From: an uncultured Eubacteriales bacterium
GTDB taxonomy: Bacteria > Bacillota > Clostridia > Lachnospirales > Lachnospiraceae
NCBI GenBank assembly: GCA_951800645.1
Contig: CATOIK010000001.1
Span: forward strand, 186,001 to 250,000
Direction of reading: 5' to 3'
DNA length: 64,000 bases
Of the stretch, positions 41,324-51,267 are shown piece by piece (positions within the stretch are counted from its first letter, which is position 1; every line of letters starts with the position of its first letter). The notes under the pieces were generated by a model. That model searched no databases. It was given only the letters and a program-made list of their open reading frames with translations, and was not told the DNA's origin. The translations under genes and the position numbers were made by a program.

Positions 41324-43715
41324 TCTGCGCCTCCTTTCCTGCTGTCAGCTCCTCTGTCTTCCCTTTGTCCTTAATGCTTAAAAAATGCCTTCTCTCCGCC
41401 TTTCCTCCAGAAAACCGGGTCTTCTCAATAAAACCGTCACATACTACCAAAATCTGAGGCAGAATCGTCATCACCAGAATGACGGAAATCAGCGCGCCCC
41501 AGCCCAGAGTATTTCCCAGAGAGGAAATAACCGGATGAGAAGTCAGCTTGCCTACTGCAAAGGCAGCACACACCAGAATGGTTCCCGATGTGACAATGGT
41601 AGGGAATGCGCCGTCAAGCGCCTCTATCACCGCCGCCTTTTTATCTGCAGTCCTGGTTCGGATGTCCAGATACCGGTTGGTGATCACAATGGCGTAGTCA
41701 ATGGTGGCACCCATCTGAATGGAGCTCACTACCAGATAGCTTAAAAAGAACATAGTGCTTCCCGTCAGCTCCGGCACAGAGAAGTTAATCCAGATGCTGC
41801 TCTGGATAGTCAGCACCAGAAGGAAGGGAAGCCCTGCTGACTGGAAGGTAAATAAAAGAATAATGCCTACAAACAAAGCCGTCAGAATGCTGATTTTCAT
41901 ATTGTCCTTCTGGAAAGACCGGCTCAAGTCATAGTTGCTGGTGGCGTCTCCTACCACAAAGGCGTGGTCGTAATACTGCTCCACCATATTCTGTACCTGG
42001 TCAATTTCTGCAAAGGTTTCCTCTCCCTCCACAGCTCCTGTCATAGTAAACACGATCCGGGAGTATTCCTCTCCCTCTAACTGAGCCCTGGCATCGCACA
42101 CATCCTGATACAGCCGGTCAATTTCCTCAGACTGGTCTGCATCGAAGGTAATGGCCCCATTCTCCTTCTGCTCATAAATAAAGTCAATCATGTTGATAAT
42201 GGGAATCTTATAATCGCTGATGCTCTGCATCAGGCCGCCGTACTGCTTCCGGTCTACGGCGTAAAGCCGGTACAGCATCTGAACCAGGTCCAAATCCACA
42301 TCTGCCACCTGGGAAAACTCTCTGGGGTTCAGCTTATCAACCAGCACATAGTTTCCTCCATCGTCTACCTGGATGTTGGTCATGCCCTGCACCTGCTCCA
42401 CAAACTCCATATCTTCCAGGCGATGAATTACCTGGGCCTCCTTCTGATAATCTCCCTTGGGAACAATCACCGCCATGGTATTTGTCAGAGGGAATGTCTG
42501 GGTAATCCGGTCCCTGGCCGCCAGAAATTCATTCCGGGTCTCTGACTGAATCGAGTTGTAATCGTAGATATAGGGACATCGGGAAGAATACTGAACTGCC
42601 AGCACCACTACTCCTGCAAACAGGACGATGCCCAGGTGACGGAACCTGATAACAAATTTTCCCCACAGGCGGATAGACGGCACAAAGTTTTTATGTACAG
42701 TCCGTTCAATGGCTTTGGAAAACATCATAATGAGAGCCGGCATCAGGAAAAATACGGACATCATGCTGCAGAGGATGGCTTTTGTCAGCACCCGGCCCAT
42801 ATCCGGCCCAATGCCAAACTCCATCAGCATCAGGGCCACCATGCCGGAAACCGTAGTTAAACTGCTGGAGGACACCTCCGGAATGGCCTTGCTGAGGGCG
42901 GCGATCAAAGCCGGCTCTGTGTCCCTGGTTTTGTGCTCCTCCATAAACCGGTGAAACAAAATAATGGCATAGTCGATGGCCAGCGCCAACTGAAGCACAG
43001 TGCTTACTGCATTGGTTACAAAGGAAATCTCCCCAAACCAGTAGTTAGTTCCCATGTTTAAGAGAGCGGCCACTGCAAACACAACCAAAAATATCAGAAT
43101 TTCCATATAGGTTCCTGATGTAAACAGAAGCACCGCCAGGATAACCGCCACCACGATCACCAGGATGCCCTTCATATCTTCTTCCAGCTCGGCGGCATCA
43201 TCTTTGTCCACCGTTGTATAAACATAAGCCTCATATCCATCCAGGGCCTGCCGCACTTCCTTGATGGCAGCCTGGGATTTTTCCGTGTCCTCCGGCTCCT
43301 CAAAGGCCAGAGTCAAGAGAGCGCCGGCGTCCTTGTAATAGTCGGTCAGTTCCTGGTCCTTGTAGGCGTCGTCCCGCTCCTCCATGTCGTAAAACTGCAC
43401 ATGGGAAATGCCGTTTATGGATTCCAATTTCCCGGAAAGCTTTAATGCCTCCTCATAGGCCACATTGGTAAGCAGGATTTTTCCGGAACCCAGGGTGGTA
43501 AACTCCTTATCCATAATGTCCAGTCCCTGCCGGGTCTGGGTGGTCTCCGGCAGGTACTCGGTCAGGTCATTGATAACCGTTACCTTGGAAATGGAAGCTG
43601 CACAGAACACACAAGCCACCAGAAAGGCCGCCAGAAATCCCTTCCTTTTTTCCACGATCAACCGGGCCAGTTTCTCCATCAGCTCCTGCCCTCTGTTCTT
43701 CTTTTCTTCTGCCAT
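41310..43715 (-). CDS. MMPL/RND family exporter
   Basis: 801 aa with two multi-TM halves; ALAIDYAIILFHRFMEEH and GATIDYAIVITNRYLD. Confidence 0.92.
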   Translation of the reverse strand: MAEEKKNRGQELMEKLARLIVEKRKGFLAAFLVACVFCAASISKVTVINDLTEYLPETTQTRQGLDIMDKEFTTLGSGKILLTNVAYEEALKLSGKLESINGISHVQFYDMEERDDAYKDQELTDYYKDAGALLTLAFEEPEDTEKSQAAIKEVRQALDGYEAYVYTTVDKDDAAELEEDMKGILVIVVAVILAVLLFTSGTYMEILIFLVVFAVAALLNMGTNYWFGEISFVTNAVSTVLQLALAIDYAIILFHRFMEEHKTRDTEPALIAALSKAIPEVSSSSLTTVSGMVALMLMEFGIGPDMGRVLTKAILCSMMSVFFLMPALIMMFSKAIERTVHKNFVPSIRLWGKFVIRFRHLGIVLFAGVVVLAVQYSSRCPYIYDYNSIQSETRNEFLAARDRITQTFPLTNTMAVIVPKGDYQKEAQVIHRLEDMEFVEQVQGMTNIQVDDGGNYVLVDKLNPREFSQVADVDLDLVQMLYRLYAVDRKQYGGLMQSISDYKIPIINMIDFIYEQKENGAITFDADQSEEIDRLYQDVCDARAQLEGEEYSRIVFTMTGAVEGEETFAEIDQVQNMVEQYYDHAFVVGDATSNYDLSRSFQKDNMKISILTALFVGIILLFTFQSAGLPFLLVLTIQSSIWINFSVPELTGSTMFFLSYLVVSSIQMGATIDYAIVITNRYLDIRTRTADKKAAVIEALDGAFPTIVTSGTILVCAAFAVGKLTSHPVISSLGNTLGWGALISVILVMTILPQILVVCDGFIEKTRFSGGKAERRHFLSIKDKGKTEELTAGKEAQSDEE

Positions 43716-43852
43716 CTAAATAAGTCTCCTTGCTAAATCTATGGAGCCTATGGTACACTAGAGAGAACAAAGAAACAAGAATTAGATTTTTTCATCCGTC
43801 TCAAACGAGACACTTTTTTATTTTTGTGCCACAGCGTACAGAAAGGAGCTTT

Positions 43853-44467
43853 ATGTTACCTTTATTCCCTGCCTCAGACGAAAAGCTTTCCACCAAAAGA
43901 ACCCACCTGCTTTTACGGAAAGCCCTGTTTCAGCTGCTTACCACCACCCCATTTGAGAAGATTACCCTGACAGAGCTTTGCAGCACCGCCATGATTCCCC
44001 GCTCCACCTTTTACCGGTATTTTGAGGATAAATACGACCTGCAGCGCTACTGTCTTCAGTGCATGCTGCAGGAGGCCAATTTTAACGAGGATGTGCTCTA
44101 TCTGCGAAGCCCGGAGTCTGTCCGCTATTTCCTGCTGGCTTTAATCCAGATGCTGCAGCAGGATTTGGAGGATTACCAGAAGATTTACAACAGCAACAAG
44201 GACGGAGTCCTGATGAAAATGATCAAGGACTATCTGATTCTCATTATCACCGGCATTTTAAAAGAGTACGAAAAAAAAGGATGCCGATACAAAATCGACA
44301 TCCCCATTTTTGCTGCTTTACTGACAAACTTTTTCTTTACTACCCTTCAGTGCTACTTAGAAACCTCCGGCCAATATGATGTCCAGACCTTTGTGGACAA
44401 TGTCTGCCTGTTTACAGAAAAGGATTTCTTTGCTGCACGCCCTGCGCCGGCAGCCGACAGCTGTTGA
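43853..44467 (+). CDS. TetR family transcriptional regulator
   Basis: LLTTTPFEKITLTELCSTAMIPRSTFYRYFEDKYDL; divergent from MMPL. Confidence 0.9.
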   Translation: MLPLFPASDEKLSTKRTHLLLRKALFQLLTTTPFEKITLTELCSTAMIPRSTFYRYFEDKYDLQRYCLQCMLQEANFNEDVLYLRSPESVRYFLLALIQMLQQDLEDYQKIYNSNKDGVLMKMIKDYLILIITGILKEYEKKGCRYKIDIPIFAALLTNFFFTTLQCYLETSGQYDVQTFVDNVCLFTEKDFFAARPAPAADSC

Positions 44468-44493
44468 TGCCTGCAGGAGGTGTTTCCTGTTCC

Positions 44494-45306
44494 TTATTTT
44501 GCATGCTTAATATTTTTTAACTCGTCAAACACCACATCGTTTAAAACCTTAATGTAGGTGCCCTTCATACCGGAGGACCGGGACTCAATAACGCCGGCGC
44601 TCTCGAACTTTCTGAGGGCATTTACAATAACTGAGCGGGTGATTCCTACCCGGTCTGCAATCTTAGAGGCAACCAAGATGCCCTCGTTTCCATCCAGCTC
44701 CTCGAAAATATGGGTAATGGCTTCCAGCTCTGAGAAGGACAGAGTGCTGATAGCGGATTTTACAATCTGCACCTTTCTGGTTTCCTCTGCGTTTTCCTCA
44801 TTTACGGAACGCATCATTTCCAGGCCTACTACCGTAGTGCCGTACTCACTTAAGATAATATCATCAATGTCATACTGAGCGTCACTTTTGTAAATAAACA
44901 GAGTACCCAGCCGCTCCCCTGCAATGTCAATGGGAGTGATGATAGCCTGATACTTCTTTACATTTTCCTCTGCAAATCCCAGAGTAGCCAGGTTTACATT
45001 TTCTTTGGTAGAAAGAATACTCAGCAGCCGCTCGTTCAGCATGCGGTCCACAAATCCGCCTACCTGATCCTCAATCAACTCCTCAATCTCATCTACGCCA
45101 GGGCAAAGACCTACGCCCAGAACCTTACCCTTTTTACTGATTACCAGCGCATTGGAATTTAAAATTTCACACAATACATTACAAATGTCATTGAATACAA
45201 CCTTGTGAGAATTATTATTGTGCAATAATTTGTTAATTTTACGCGTTTTGTCCAGAAGCTGTACGCTCATTTCAAAAAACCTCCTTGTCTTATCGATATT
45301 TAGCAC
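44494..45306 (-). CDS. codY: GTP-sensing global regulator CodY
   Basis: ASKIADRVGITRSVIVNALRKFESAGVIESRSSGMKGTYIKVLN. Confidence 0.97.
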   Translation of the reverse strand: MLNIDKTRRFFEMSVQLLDKTRKINKLLHNNNSHKVVFNDICNVLCEILNSNALVISKKGKVLGVGLCPGVDEIEELIEDQVGGFVDRMLNERLLSILSTKENVNLATLGFAEENVKKYQAIITPIDIAGERLGTLFIYKSDAQYDIDDIILSEYGTTVVGLEMMRSVNEENAEETRKVQIVKSAISTLSFSELEAITHIFEELDGNEGILVASKIADRVGITRSVIVNALRKFESAGVIESRSSGMKGTYIKVLNDVVFDELKNIKHAK

Positions 45307-45328
45307 CCGAAACCACTATTCTAATTGA

Positions 45329-45357
45329 ATCTTAACATGACTTTCCAATAATAACAA
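45329..45357 (-). promoter_or_regulatory. Candidate codY promoter
   Basis: Minus strand TTGTTA-N17-TAAGAT. Confidence 0.55.
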
Positions 45358-45358
45358 G

Positions 45359-45373
45359 AGTTTTCTAAAAATT
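45359..45373. promoter_or_regulatory. Candidate CodY box next to the codY promoter
   Basis: AGTTTTCTAAAAATT, 13/15 against AATTTTCWGAAAATT. Confidence 0.45.
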
Positions 45374-45394
45374 TTTCAAACGGCGAAAAGCCAG

Positions 45395-45444
45395 AAATAA
45401 GGAAACAGGTATTAGCTTGCTTACAGACCCGTTTCCTTATTTTT
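45395..45444. terminator. Terminator between topA and codY
   Basis: AAATAAGGAAACAGGT ... ACCCGTTTCCTTATTTTT. Confidence 0.75.
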
Positions 45445-45541
45445 GACTTCACATCGGATGAATATCTGATGCTTCTTGACCGGCAGGACGGCCAAGAAGA
45501 TTAACCGTTTCGCTGATCAGTACTTTTGCTCATCAGACCTT

Positions 45542-47629
45542 TTACTCATCCTTCTTTGTTTTCACACTCATACTATACCCACACTGCTCATCTGCGCACA
45601 GCAGCCGGTTTCCTTTTTCCACCATATAGCTGCCGCACTTGGGACATTTCTCTACAGACGGTTTCTGCCAGGACATAAAATCACATTCCGGGTTTGCCTC
45701 ACAGCCGTAATAGCGGCGTCCTTTTTTGGTCTTTTTGATCACTACATCCTTGCCGCACTTCGGACAGGCCACGCCGATTTTTTCCAGATAAGGCTTGGTA
45801 TTTTTGCACTCCGGGAATCCTGGACAGGCCAGGAATTTCCCATGAGGGCCGTACTTGATCACCATGTTCCGGCCGCAAATATCGCAGATCACATCGGAAA
45901 CCTCATCTGCAATCTTTACTGACTCCAGGGTCTTCTCTGCCGTTTTTACTGCTTTGTCCAAATCCGGATAGAAATTCTCCACAATGGTTTTCCACCGCAC
46001 GCTTCCGTCTGCCACCTTATCTAAAAGAAGCTCCATATTTGCAGTAAAGCGGGTATCTACAATGCTGGCAAAACAGTTCTTCATAATACCGTTTACTGCC
46101 TCTCCCAGCTCTGTCACATAAAGGTTTTTGTTTTCCTTTGTCACATAGCGGCGGGTCAGAATGGTGGTAATGGTAGGCGCATAGGTACTGGGACGGCCAA
46201 TCCCCTGCTCCTCTAATGCTTTTACCAGAGAGGCCTCCGTATAGTGAGCCGGCGGCTGGGTAAAATGCTGGCTGGGATTTAAAGCGGAAAGCTTCAGCTC
46301 ATCCCCCTTTTCCAGCTTTTCCAGAAGGGTATTGTTTTCTTCCTTCTCATCCTCCTGCACATACACAGACATAAAGCCGTCAAAGGTCAGCCGGGAAGCA
46401 GACAGGGTAAACTCATAATTTCCTACCGCCACCTTTACAGAGGTAGTATCATAAACAGCCGGCTGCATCCGGCTGGCTGCAAACCGTTTCCAGATTAACT
46501 GATATAAACGGAACTGATCCCGCTGCAAAGAATCTTTTACCGTTGCAGGAGTAAGCGTAATGTCTGTGGGACGGATTGCCTCGTGAGCGTCCTGAATCTT
46601 GCCGTTCTGCTTTCCGCCCTGCTCTGCCTTTAACACATACTGCTCGCCGTAGTTGCTGCCAATGTAGGCTCTGGCTACCTGGTCTGCCTCCTCCGCAATT
46701 CGGGTGGAATCCGTACGAAGATAGGTAATAAGACCGATGGTACCGTGGCCTTTTACATCTACGCCCTCGTAAAGCTGCTGGGCCAAACGCATGGTTTTCT
46801 GCGTGGAGAAGTTCAACACCTTGGAAGCTTCCTGCTGCAGGGTACTGGTGGTAAAGGGAATGGGCGGTTTTTTCGTCCGCTTTCCCGGTTTTACATCCGA
46901 TACCACATAAGATTGGCTTTCCAGATCCTTTAAAATAACATCCAACTGTTCCCGGTTCCCAATAGCGATCTTTTCTTCCTTTGTACCGTAAAACTTTGCC
47001 CTCAGCGGCTTTTTGCTGCCTTTCTGCAAAAGCTCGGCTTCCAGACTCCAGTATTCCTCCGGAATAAAGGCGCTGATCTCGTCTTCCCGGTCACAGATCA
47101 TTCTAAGAGCTACAGACTGAACGCGGCCTGCGCTTAAGCCTCGCTTTACCTTGGCCCACAACAGAGGACTGATGCTGTAGCCCACCATCCGGTCCAAAAT
47201 CCGCCGGGTCTGCTGAGCATCCACAAGATTCATATCAATGTCCCGCGGATTTTTCAAGGAAGTCTTCACTGCATTCTTGGTAATCTCATTAAAACTGATG
47301 CGGTAGACTTTTTTATCTTTTAACTCGTCTAATTTAAGCGCTTTCATCAGATGCCAGGAAATAGCTTCTCCCTCCCGGTCCGGGTCCGTTGCCAGATAAA
47401 TCTTATCTGCCTTCTTCACTTCCTTGCGAAGCTTGGCTAAAATGTCTCCTTTGCCACGGATTGTAATATATTTCGGCTCATAGTCATTTTCTACGGAAAT
47501 ACCCATGGTGCTTTTGGGCAGATCCCGGACATGACCGTTGGATGCATCCACTGTATAATTATTTCCCAGAAACTTCCGGATGGTTTTGACTTTTGCAGGG
47601 GACTCCACAATAACTAAACTGTTTGACAT
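45542..47629 (-). CDS. topA: DNA topoisomerase I
   Basis: SNSLVIVESPAKVKTIRKFLG, GRVQSVALRMI, C-terminal zinc fingers. Confidence 0.98.
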   Translation of the reverse strand: MSNSLVIVESPAKVKTIRKFLGNNYTVDASNGHVRDLPKSTMGISVENDYEPKYITIRGKGDILAKLRKEVKKADKIYLATDPDREGEAISWHLMKALKLDELKDKKVYRISFNEITKNAVKTSLKNPRDIDMNLVDAQQTRRILDRMVGYSISPLLWAKVKRGLSAGRVQSVALRMICDREDEISAFIPEEYWSLEAELLQKGSKKPLRAKFYGTKEEKIAIGNREQLDVILKDLESQSYVVSDVKPGKRTKKPPIPFTTSTLQQEASKVLNFSTQKTMRLAQQLYEGVDVKGHGTIGLITYLRTDSTRIAEEADQVARAYIGSNYGEQYVLKAEQGGKQNGKIQDAHEAIRPTDITLTPATVKDSLQRDQFRLYQLIWKRFAASRMQPAVYDTTSVKVAVGNYEFTLSASRLTFDGFMSVYVQEDEKEENNTLLEKLEKGDELKLSALNPSQHFTQPPAHYTEASLVKALEEQGIGRPSTYAPTITTILTRRYVTKENKNLYVTELGEAVNGIMKNCFASIVDTRFTANMELLLDKVADGSVRWKTIVENFYPDLDKAVKTAEKTLESVKIADEVSDVICDICGRNMVIKYGPHGKFLACPGFPECKNTKPYLEKIGVACPKCGKDVVIKKTKKGRRYYGCEANPECDFMSWQKPSVEKCPKCGSYMVEKGNRLLCADEQCGYSMSVKTKKDE

Positions 47630-47650
47630 AACTACTCCTAATCACAGAAA

Positions 47651-48754
47651 TCAGATTTTCTTTCCATAATAGTGATTTCCCGCCCGAAACGCATACCCTC
47701 CCAGCTCCAATTCCAGGAGAATCCCCAGAGTTTCGCTTAAAGGCAAACCGGATTCTTCCAGAATCTGGTCGATATGTTTGGGTTTGAAATCCAAGCAACT
47801 ATACACCATTTTCTCTTTCTTTGCAAGTGTATTTACATTTTTTCCACAGAGAATTAGCTGTTTTTGACATTTGACCCCCAGATATTCTAAAATATCGCCT
47901 GGAGAAACCGCCACATGGGCTCCCTGCTGAATCAGCCAGTTACAGCCTTCGCTTAAATGATCGGTAATTCGTCCGGGGACGGCAAATACCTCCCGTCCTT
48001 GTTCCAATGCCAGCTCTGCCGTAATGAGAGAGCCGCTTTTCTCCCTGGCCTCCACCACTAAAACCGCATCTGCCAAACCACTGATAATCCGGTTCCGCAT
48101 AGGAAAATTCTGAGCCTTCGGTTTCGTTCCCGGCGGAAATTCTGAAATAATCCCGCCGGTTTGCTTCATCTGCTGATACAGCTTAAAATTTGCTGCCGGA
48201 TAACAGATATTTATGCCGCAGCCCAGCACGCCAAAAGTAGGCCGGCCAGCCTTTAAAGCGCCTTTATGGGCTGCTCCGTCAATTCCTGCCGCCAGACCAG
48301 AAAAAATCTGCACTCCTTCTGCTGCCAGTACCCTGGCAAATTCCTCTGCTATCTGTTCTCCATAAAAAGAACAGCCTCTGGCTCCCACTATGGCTACTGC
48401 CGGCCTGTCAGCTTCCGGCAGTCTTCCCTTTACAAACAGCCCCATAGGATAATCATAGATTTCCCGAAGCCGTTCAGGATATACATCGTCGTAAGCAGTG
48501 ACAAACACCGCTGGGTCTTCTCCCATTTCCAGGCTTTCCAGATTCTTCCGGCAAGCCGGAAACTGGGACTGCCAGGCCATCAGCTTTTGTATTTGCCCTT
48601 CCGTCAGGATTCCAGCCGCTCTCAGCTCTGTTTCTTCTATATTAAGTAGAGGTGTATAACTGCCAAAATAAGCGCCCAGGCGCCGGATGGAAACCGCTCC
48701 CAAAAACAAACTGCTTACCAGCCAGTAAAGAACCTCCCGTTCCTGCTTCTCCAT
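47651..48754 (-). CDS. dprA: DNA processing protein DprA
   Basis: VAIVGARGCSFYGEQIAEEFARVLAAEGVQIFSGLAAGIDGAAHKGAL. Confidence 0.96.
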   Translation of the reverse strand: MEKQEREVLYWLVSSLFLGAVSIRRLGAYFGSYTPLLNIEETELRAAGILTEGQIQKLMAWQSQFPACRKNLESLEMGEDPAVFVTAYDDVYPERLREIYDYPMGLFVKGRLPEADRPAVAIVGARGCSFYGEQIAEEFARVLAAEGVQIFSGLAAGIDGAAHKGALKAGRPTFGVLGCGINICYPAANFKLYQQMKQTGGIISEFPPGTKPKAQNFPMRNRIISGLADAVLVVEAREKSGSLITAELALEQGREVFAVPGRITDHLSEGCNWLIQQGAHVAVSPGDILEYLGVKCQKQLILCGKNVNTLAKKEKMVYSCLDFKPKHIDQILEESGLPLSETLGILLELELGGYAFRAGNHYYGKKI

Positions 48755-50344
48755 CTACCGTCCCTCCTTTCCCCAATACTGCTCCTCCAGTTCCCGATAC
48801 CCAACGGCCTCAATCAGATGGTTGCGGCCAATGGTGGTTGCCCCTTCTAAGTCTGCAATGGTTCTGGCTACCCGTAAAATCTTATGACAGCCTCTGGCGC
48901 TCAATCCCATCCTTCCAAAAACCTGCTGTAAAAATGCGTCATCCTTCGGCTGCAGTCTGCAGTACCGGCGAATCTCTCCTTCTCCCATCTCACTGTTAAA
49001 CAAAATCCCGGTTCCGGAAAAGCGGAGAGCCTGAATACTTCTGGCCTCCTCTACCCGCTGCCGGATGTCCTCCGAGGATTCCCCGGCTGCGCCGCTGCGA
49101 ATATCCTGATAACTGACTGCAGCGGCTTCTACGCAGATGTCAATCCGATCCAGCAGAGGGCGGGAGATTTTCCTGAGATACTGGCGCACCTGATGTTCCG
49201 TACAGGAGCAACGATTCTTGTCCGGAAAGTAACCGCAGGGACAAGGGTTCATGGCTGCCGCCAGCATAAAATGAGCCGGGAACTCACAGGCGCCGTAAAC
49301 CCTGGAAATGGTAATCTTCCGGTCTTCCATCGGCTGCCGCAGGATCTCCAATGTCTTTTTCTGAAATTCCGGCAGCTCATCCAAAAAGAGAACGCCTCTG
49401 GAAGCCAGAGAAATCTCTCCAGGCCTGGGCCGCTTCCCGCCTCCAGTCAGGGCCTGGGGGCTGATAGTATGGTGAGGAGAACGAAAAGGCCGGATTTTCA
49501 TCAGCTCTCCCCCATTAGGCAAAAGGCCGCAGATACTATAAACCTGGGAAACCTCTAGCTGCTCCTTTCTGGAAAGCTCCGGCATAATGGTAGGAATCCG
49601 CCTGGCCATCATGCTTTTTCCGCTGCCTGGCGGCCCGATGTATAAAATATTGTGGCGTCCTGCCACGGCCACTTCCGTTGCTCTACGCAGCAGCTTCTGG
49701 CCATGTACCTCAGAAAAATCCACCGAATAACTTATTTTCACATCCGAATCTTCCAGAAAGATTTCTTTCTGAATCTGCTCCGGAGCATTTAACAGCACTG
49801 CCAGTTCCTTCAAATCCCGGATTTTCACTATCTCCACAGTTCTGGCCGCCAGTCCTTCCTTCCCATTCTCCTCTGCCAGAAAGCACCGGCGGATTCCTGC
49901 CTTCCCCAGAACCATCATAAGCGACAGGACGCCTCGTACCGGTTTAATCCGGCCGTCCAGTCCTAATTCTCCCAGAAAAGCTGTATCCTTCAGAATCAGA
50001 GGATTAACAATTCCATAAGCTGCCAGCACTGCCACAGCCACTGCCAGATCCCACCCTGTTCCGTCCTTACGGACATTGGCCGGGGACAGGTTAATGGTCA
50101 CCTTTCTGGATGGAAGCTGAAAACCAGAATTCCGAATGGCAGTGCGTACCCGCTCCTCTGCCTCCTTTACCTCCGAGGCCAGACAGCCTACCATATGAAA
50201 TCCAGGAAGGCCGTTGCTGACATCTGCCTCCACCTCTACCAGATAGCCTTCCATGCCAAGAAGACCTCCGCTGTAAATTTTACTGAACAATAAGAACTCC
50301 TTTCTGCCGCAAAAGCATAGACTTCTGCCAGCCTGATCTGCCAT
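48755..50344 (-). CDS. comM: YifB/ComM family Mg-chelatase-like AAA ATPase
   Basis: YIGPPGSGKSMMARRIPTIMPEL, FRSPHHTISPQALTGGG. Confidence 0.94.
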   Translation of the reverse strand: MADQAGRSLCFCGRKEFLLFSKIYSGGLLGMEGYLVEVEADVSNGLPGFHMVGCLASEVKEAEERVRTAIRNSGFQLPSRKVTINLSPANVRKDGTGWDLAVAVAVLAAYGIVNPLILKDTAFLGELGLDGRIKPVRGVLSLMMVLGKAGIRRCFLAEENGKEGLAARTVEIVKIRDLKELAVLLNAPEQIQKEIFLEDSDVKISYSVDFSEVHGQKLLRRATEVAVAGRHNILYIGPPGSGKSMMARRIPTIMPELSRKEQLEVSQVYSICGLLPNGGELMKIRPFRSPHHTISPQALTGGGKRPRPGEISLASRGVLFLDELPEFQKKTLEILRQPMEDRKITISRVYGACEFPAHFMLAAAMNPCPCGYFPDKNRCSCTEHQVRQYLRKISRPLLDRIDICVEAAAVSYQDIRSGAAGESSEDIRQRVEEARSIQALRFSGTGILFNSEMGEGEIRRYCRLQPKDDAFLQQVFGRMGLSARGCHKILRVARTIADLEGATTIGRNHLIEAVGYRELEEQYWGKEGR

Positions 50345-50496
50345 ATGTTCCTTGTTCTTTTCTATGCCGGAATGATGTACGAACTGTACGAAGAATATTT
50401 CCGAATGCCTAGAGAAAAGATAATTCTACTATACTATCTCAATAAATGAAAGGCAAGCAGAATCTTCTCCTTCTGCCTGCTTTTCCACAAAATCCC

Positions 50497-51252
50497 CTAT
50501 CTGTTCCACTCTGTCATATAAGAACGATACCGCAGCGGAAGATGATTTTTCTGACACGCTTCATTCTCCCGCTCTTTTATGGCAATCGTCTGATGGAAGG
50601 TTTTCCACAGCCGTTCAAACATTTCTTCCTCCTTCTCCTTATGAAGCCGGGTCTGCCATTGGCTTTTCTCCGCCCTTACAATTCCCCAGCCTCCGCCTGC
50701 CCTGTGAACTGCAGCCTTGTTTCTTTTGCAGTCATAAATCATCCAGTTTTCCATAGGCATCCTATCTGCAAAATGAGACGCCATAAGAACCACAAGGTCG
50801 TTTTCCGGCGCAATTTCGGAAAACAGGACTCCCTCCTTTGTCTGAGAAAACCGGGTAAACCCCAGCATATGGTCCAGTTCCCGATTAAGATGACGGTTCA
50901 TGGAAAACACCTCATTGACTGCCGGAATCTGCAGCATATCCATGACTCTGTTCCCGGCCCAAAAGGCATATACTAAAAAACGGTAAAGCTTGTCCGCCCG
51001 GTCCTTCTCCCTGGAAAGGGCCGCCTTATAGGACGCTTCATAAACTTCCTGGGAAATCTTCTTCCTTATGCTGTCTGTCACCTTCCCTGCCTTTTCTGCC
51101 GTGGTTTCCACCTGCCTGTATTCACAGAACAGTTCCCGGTCACAGCCTTCAAATTCCAGACGGACATGGTCATGGCCCAGACGGCTCATCCATGCGTCAT
51201 AAATCCCGCAGAAAATATCTTCCGGCTCTCTGCCGCACACAAATACCGTCAT
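50497..51252 (-). CDS. Probable DNA metabolism protein (TIGR03915 / DUF4130 type)
   Basis: MTVFVCGREPEDIFCGIYDAWMSRLGHDHVRLE... and pairing with the radical SAM gene. Confidence 0.85.
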   Translation of the reverse strand: MTVFVCGREPEDIFCGIYDAWMSRLGHDHVRLEFEGCDRELFCEYRQVETTAEKAGKVTDSIRKKISQEVYEASYKAALSREKDRADKLYRFLVYAFWAGNRVMDMLQIPAVNEVFSMNRHLNRELDHMLGFTRFSQTKEGVLFSEIAPENDLVVLMASHFADRMPMENWMIYDCKRNKAAVHRAGGGWGIVRAEKSQWQTRLHKEKEEEMFERLWKTFHQTIAIKERENEACQKNHLPLRYRSYMTEWNR

Positions 51253-51267
51253 CCGGCTTCCTCCATT

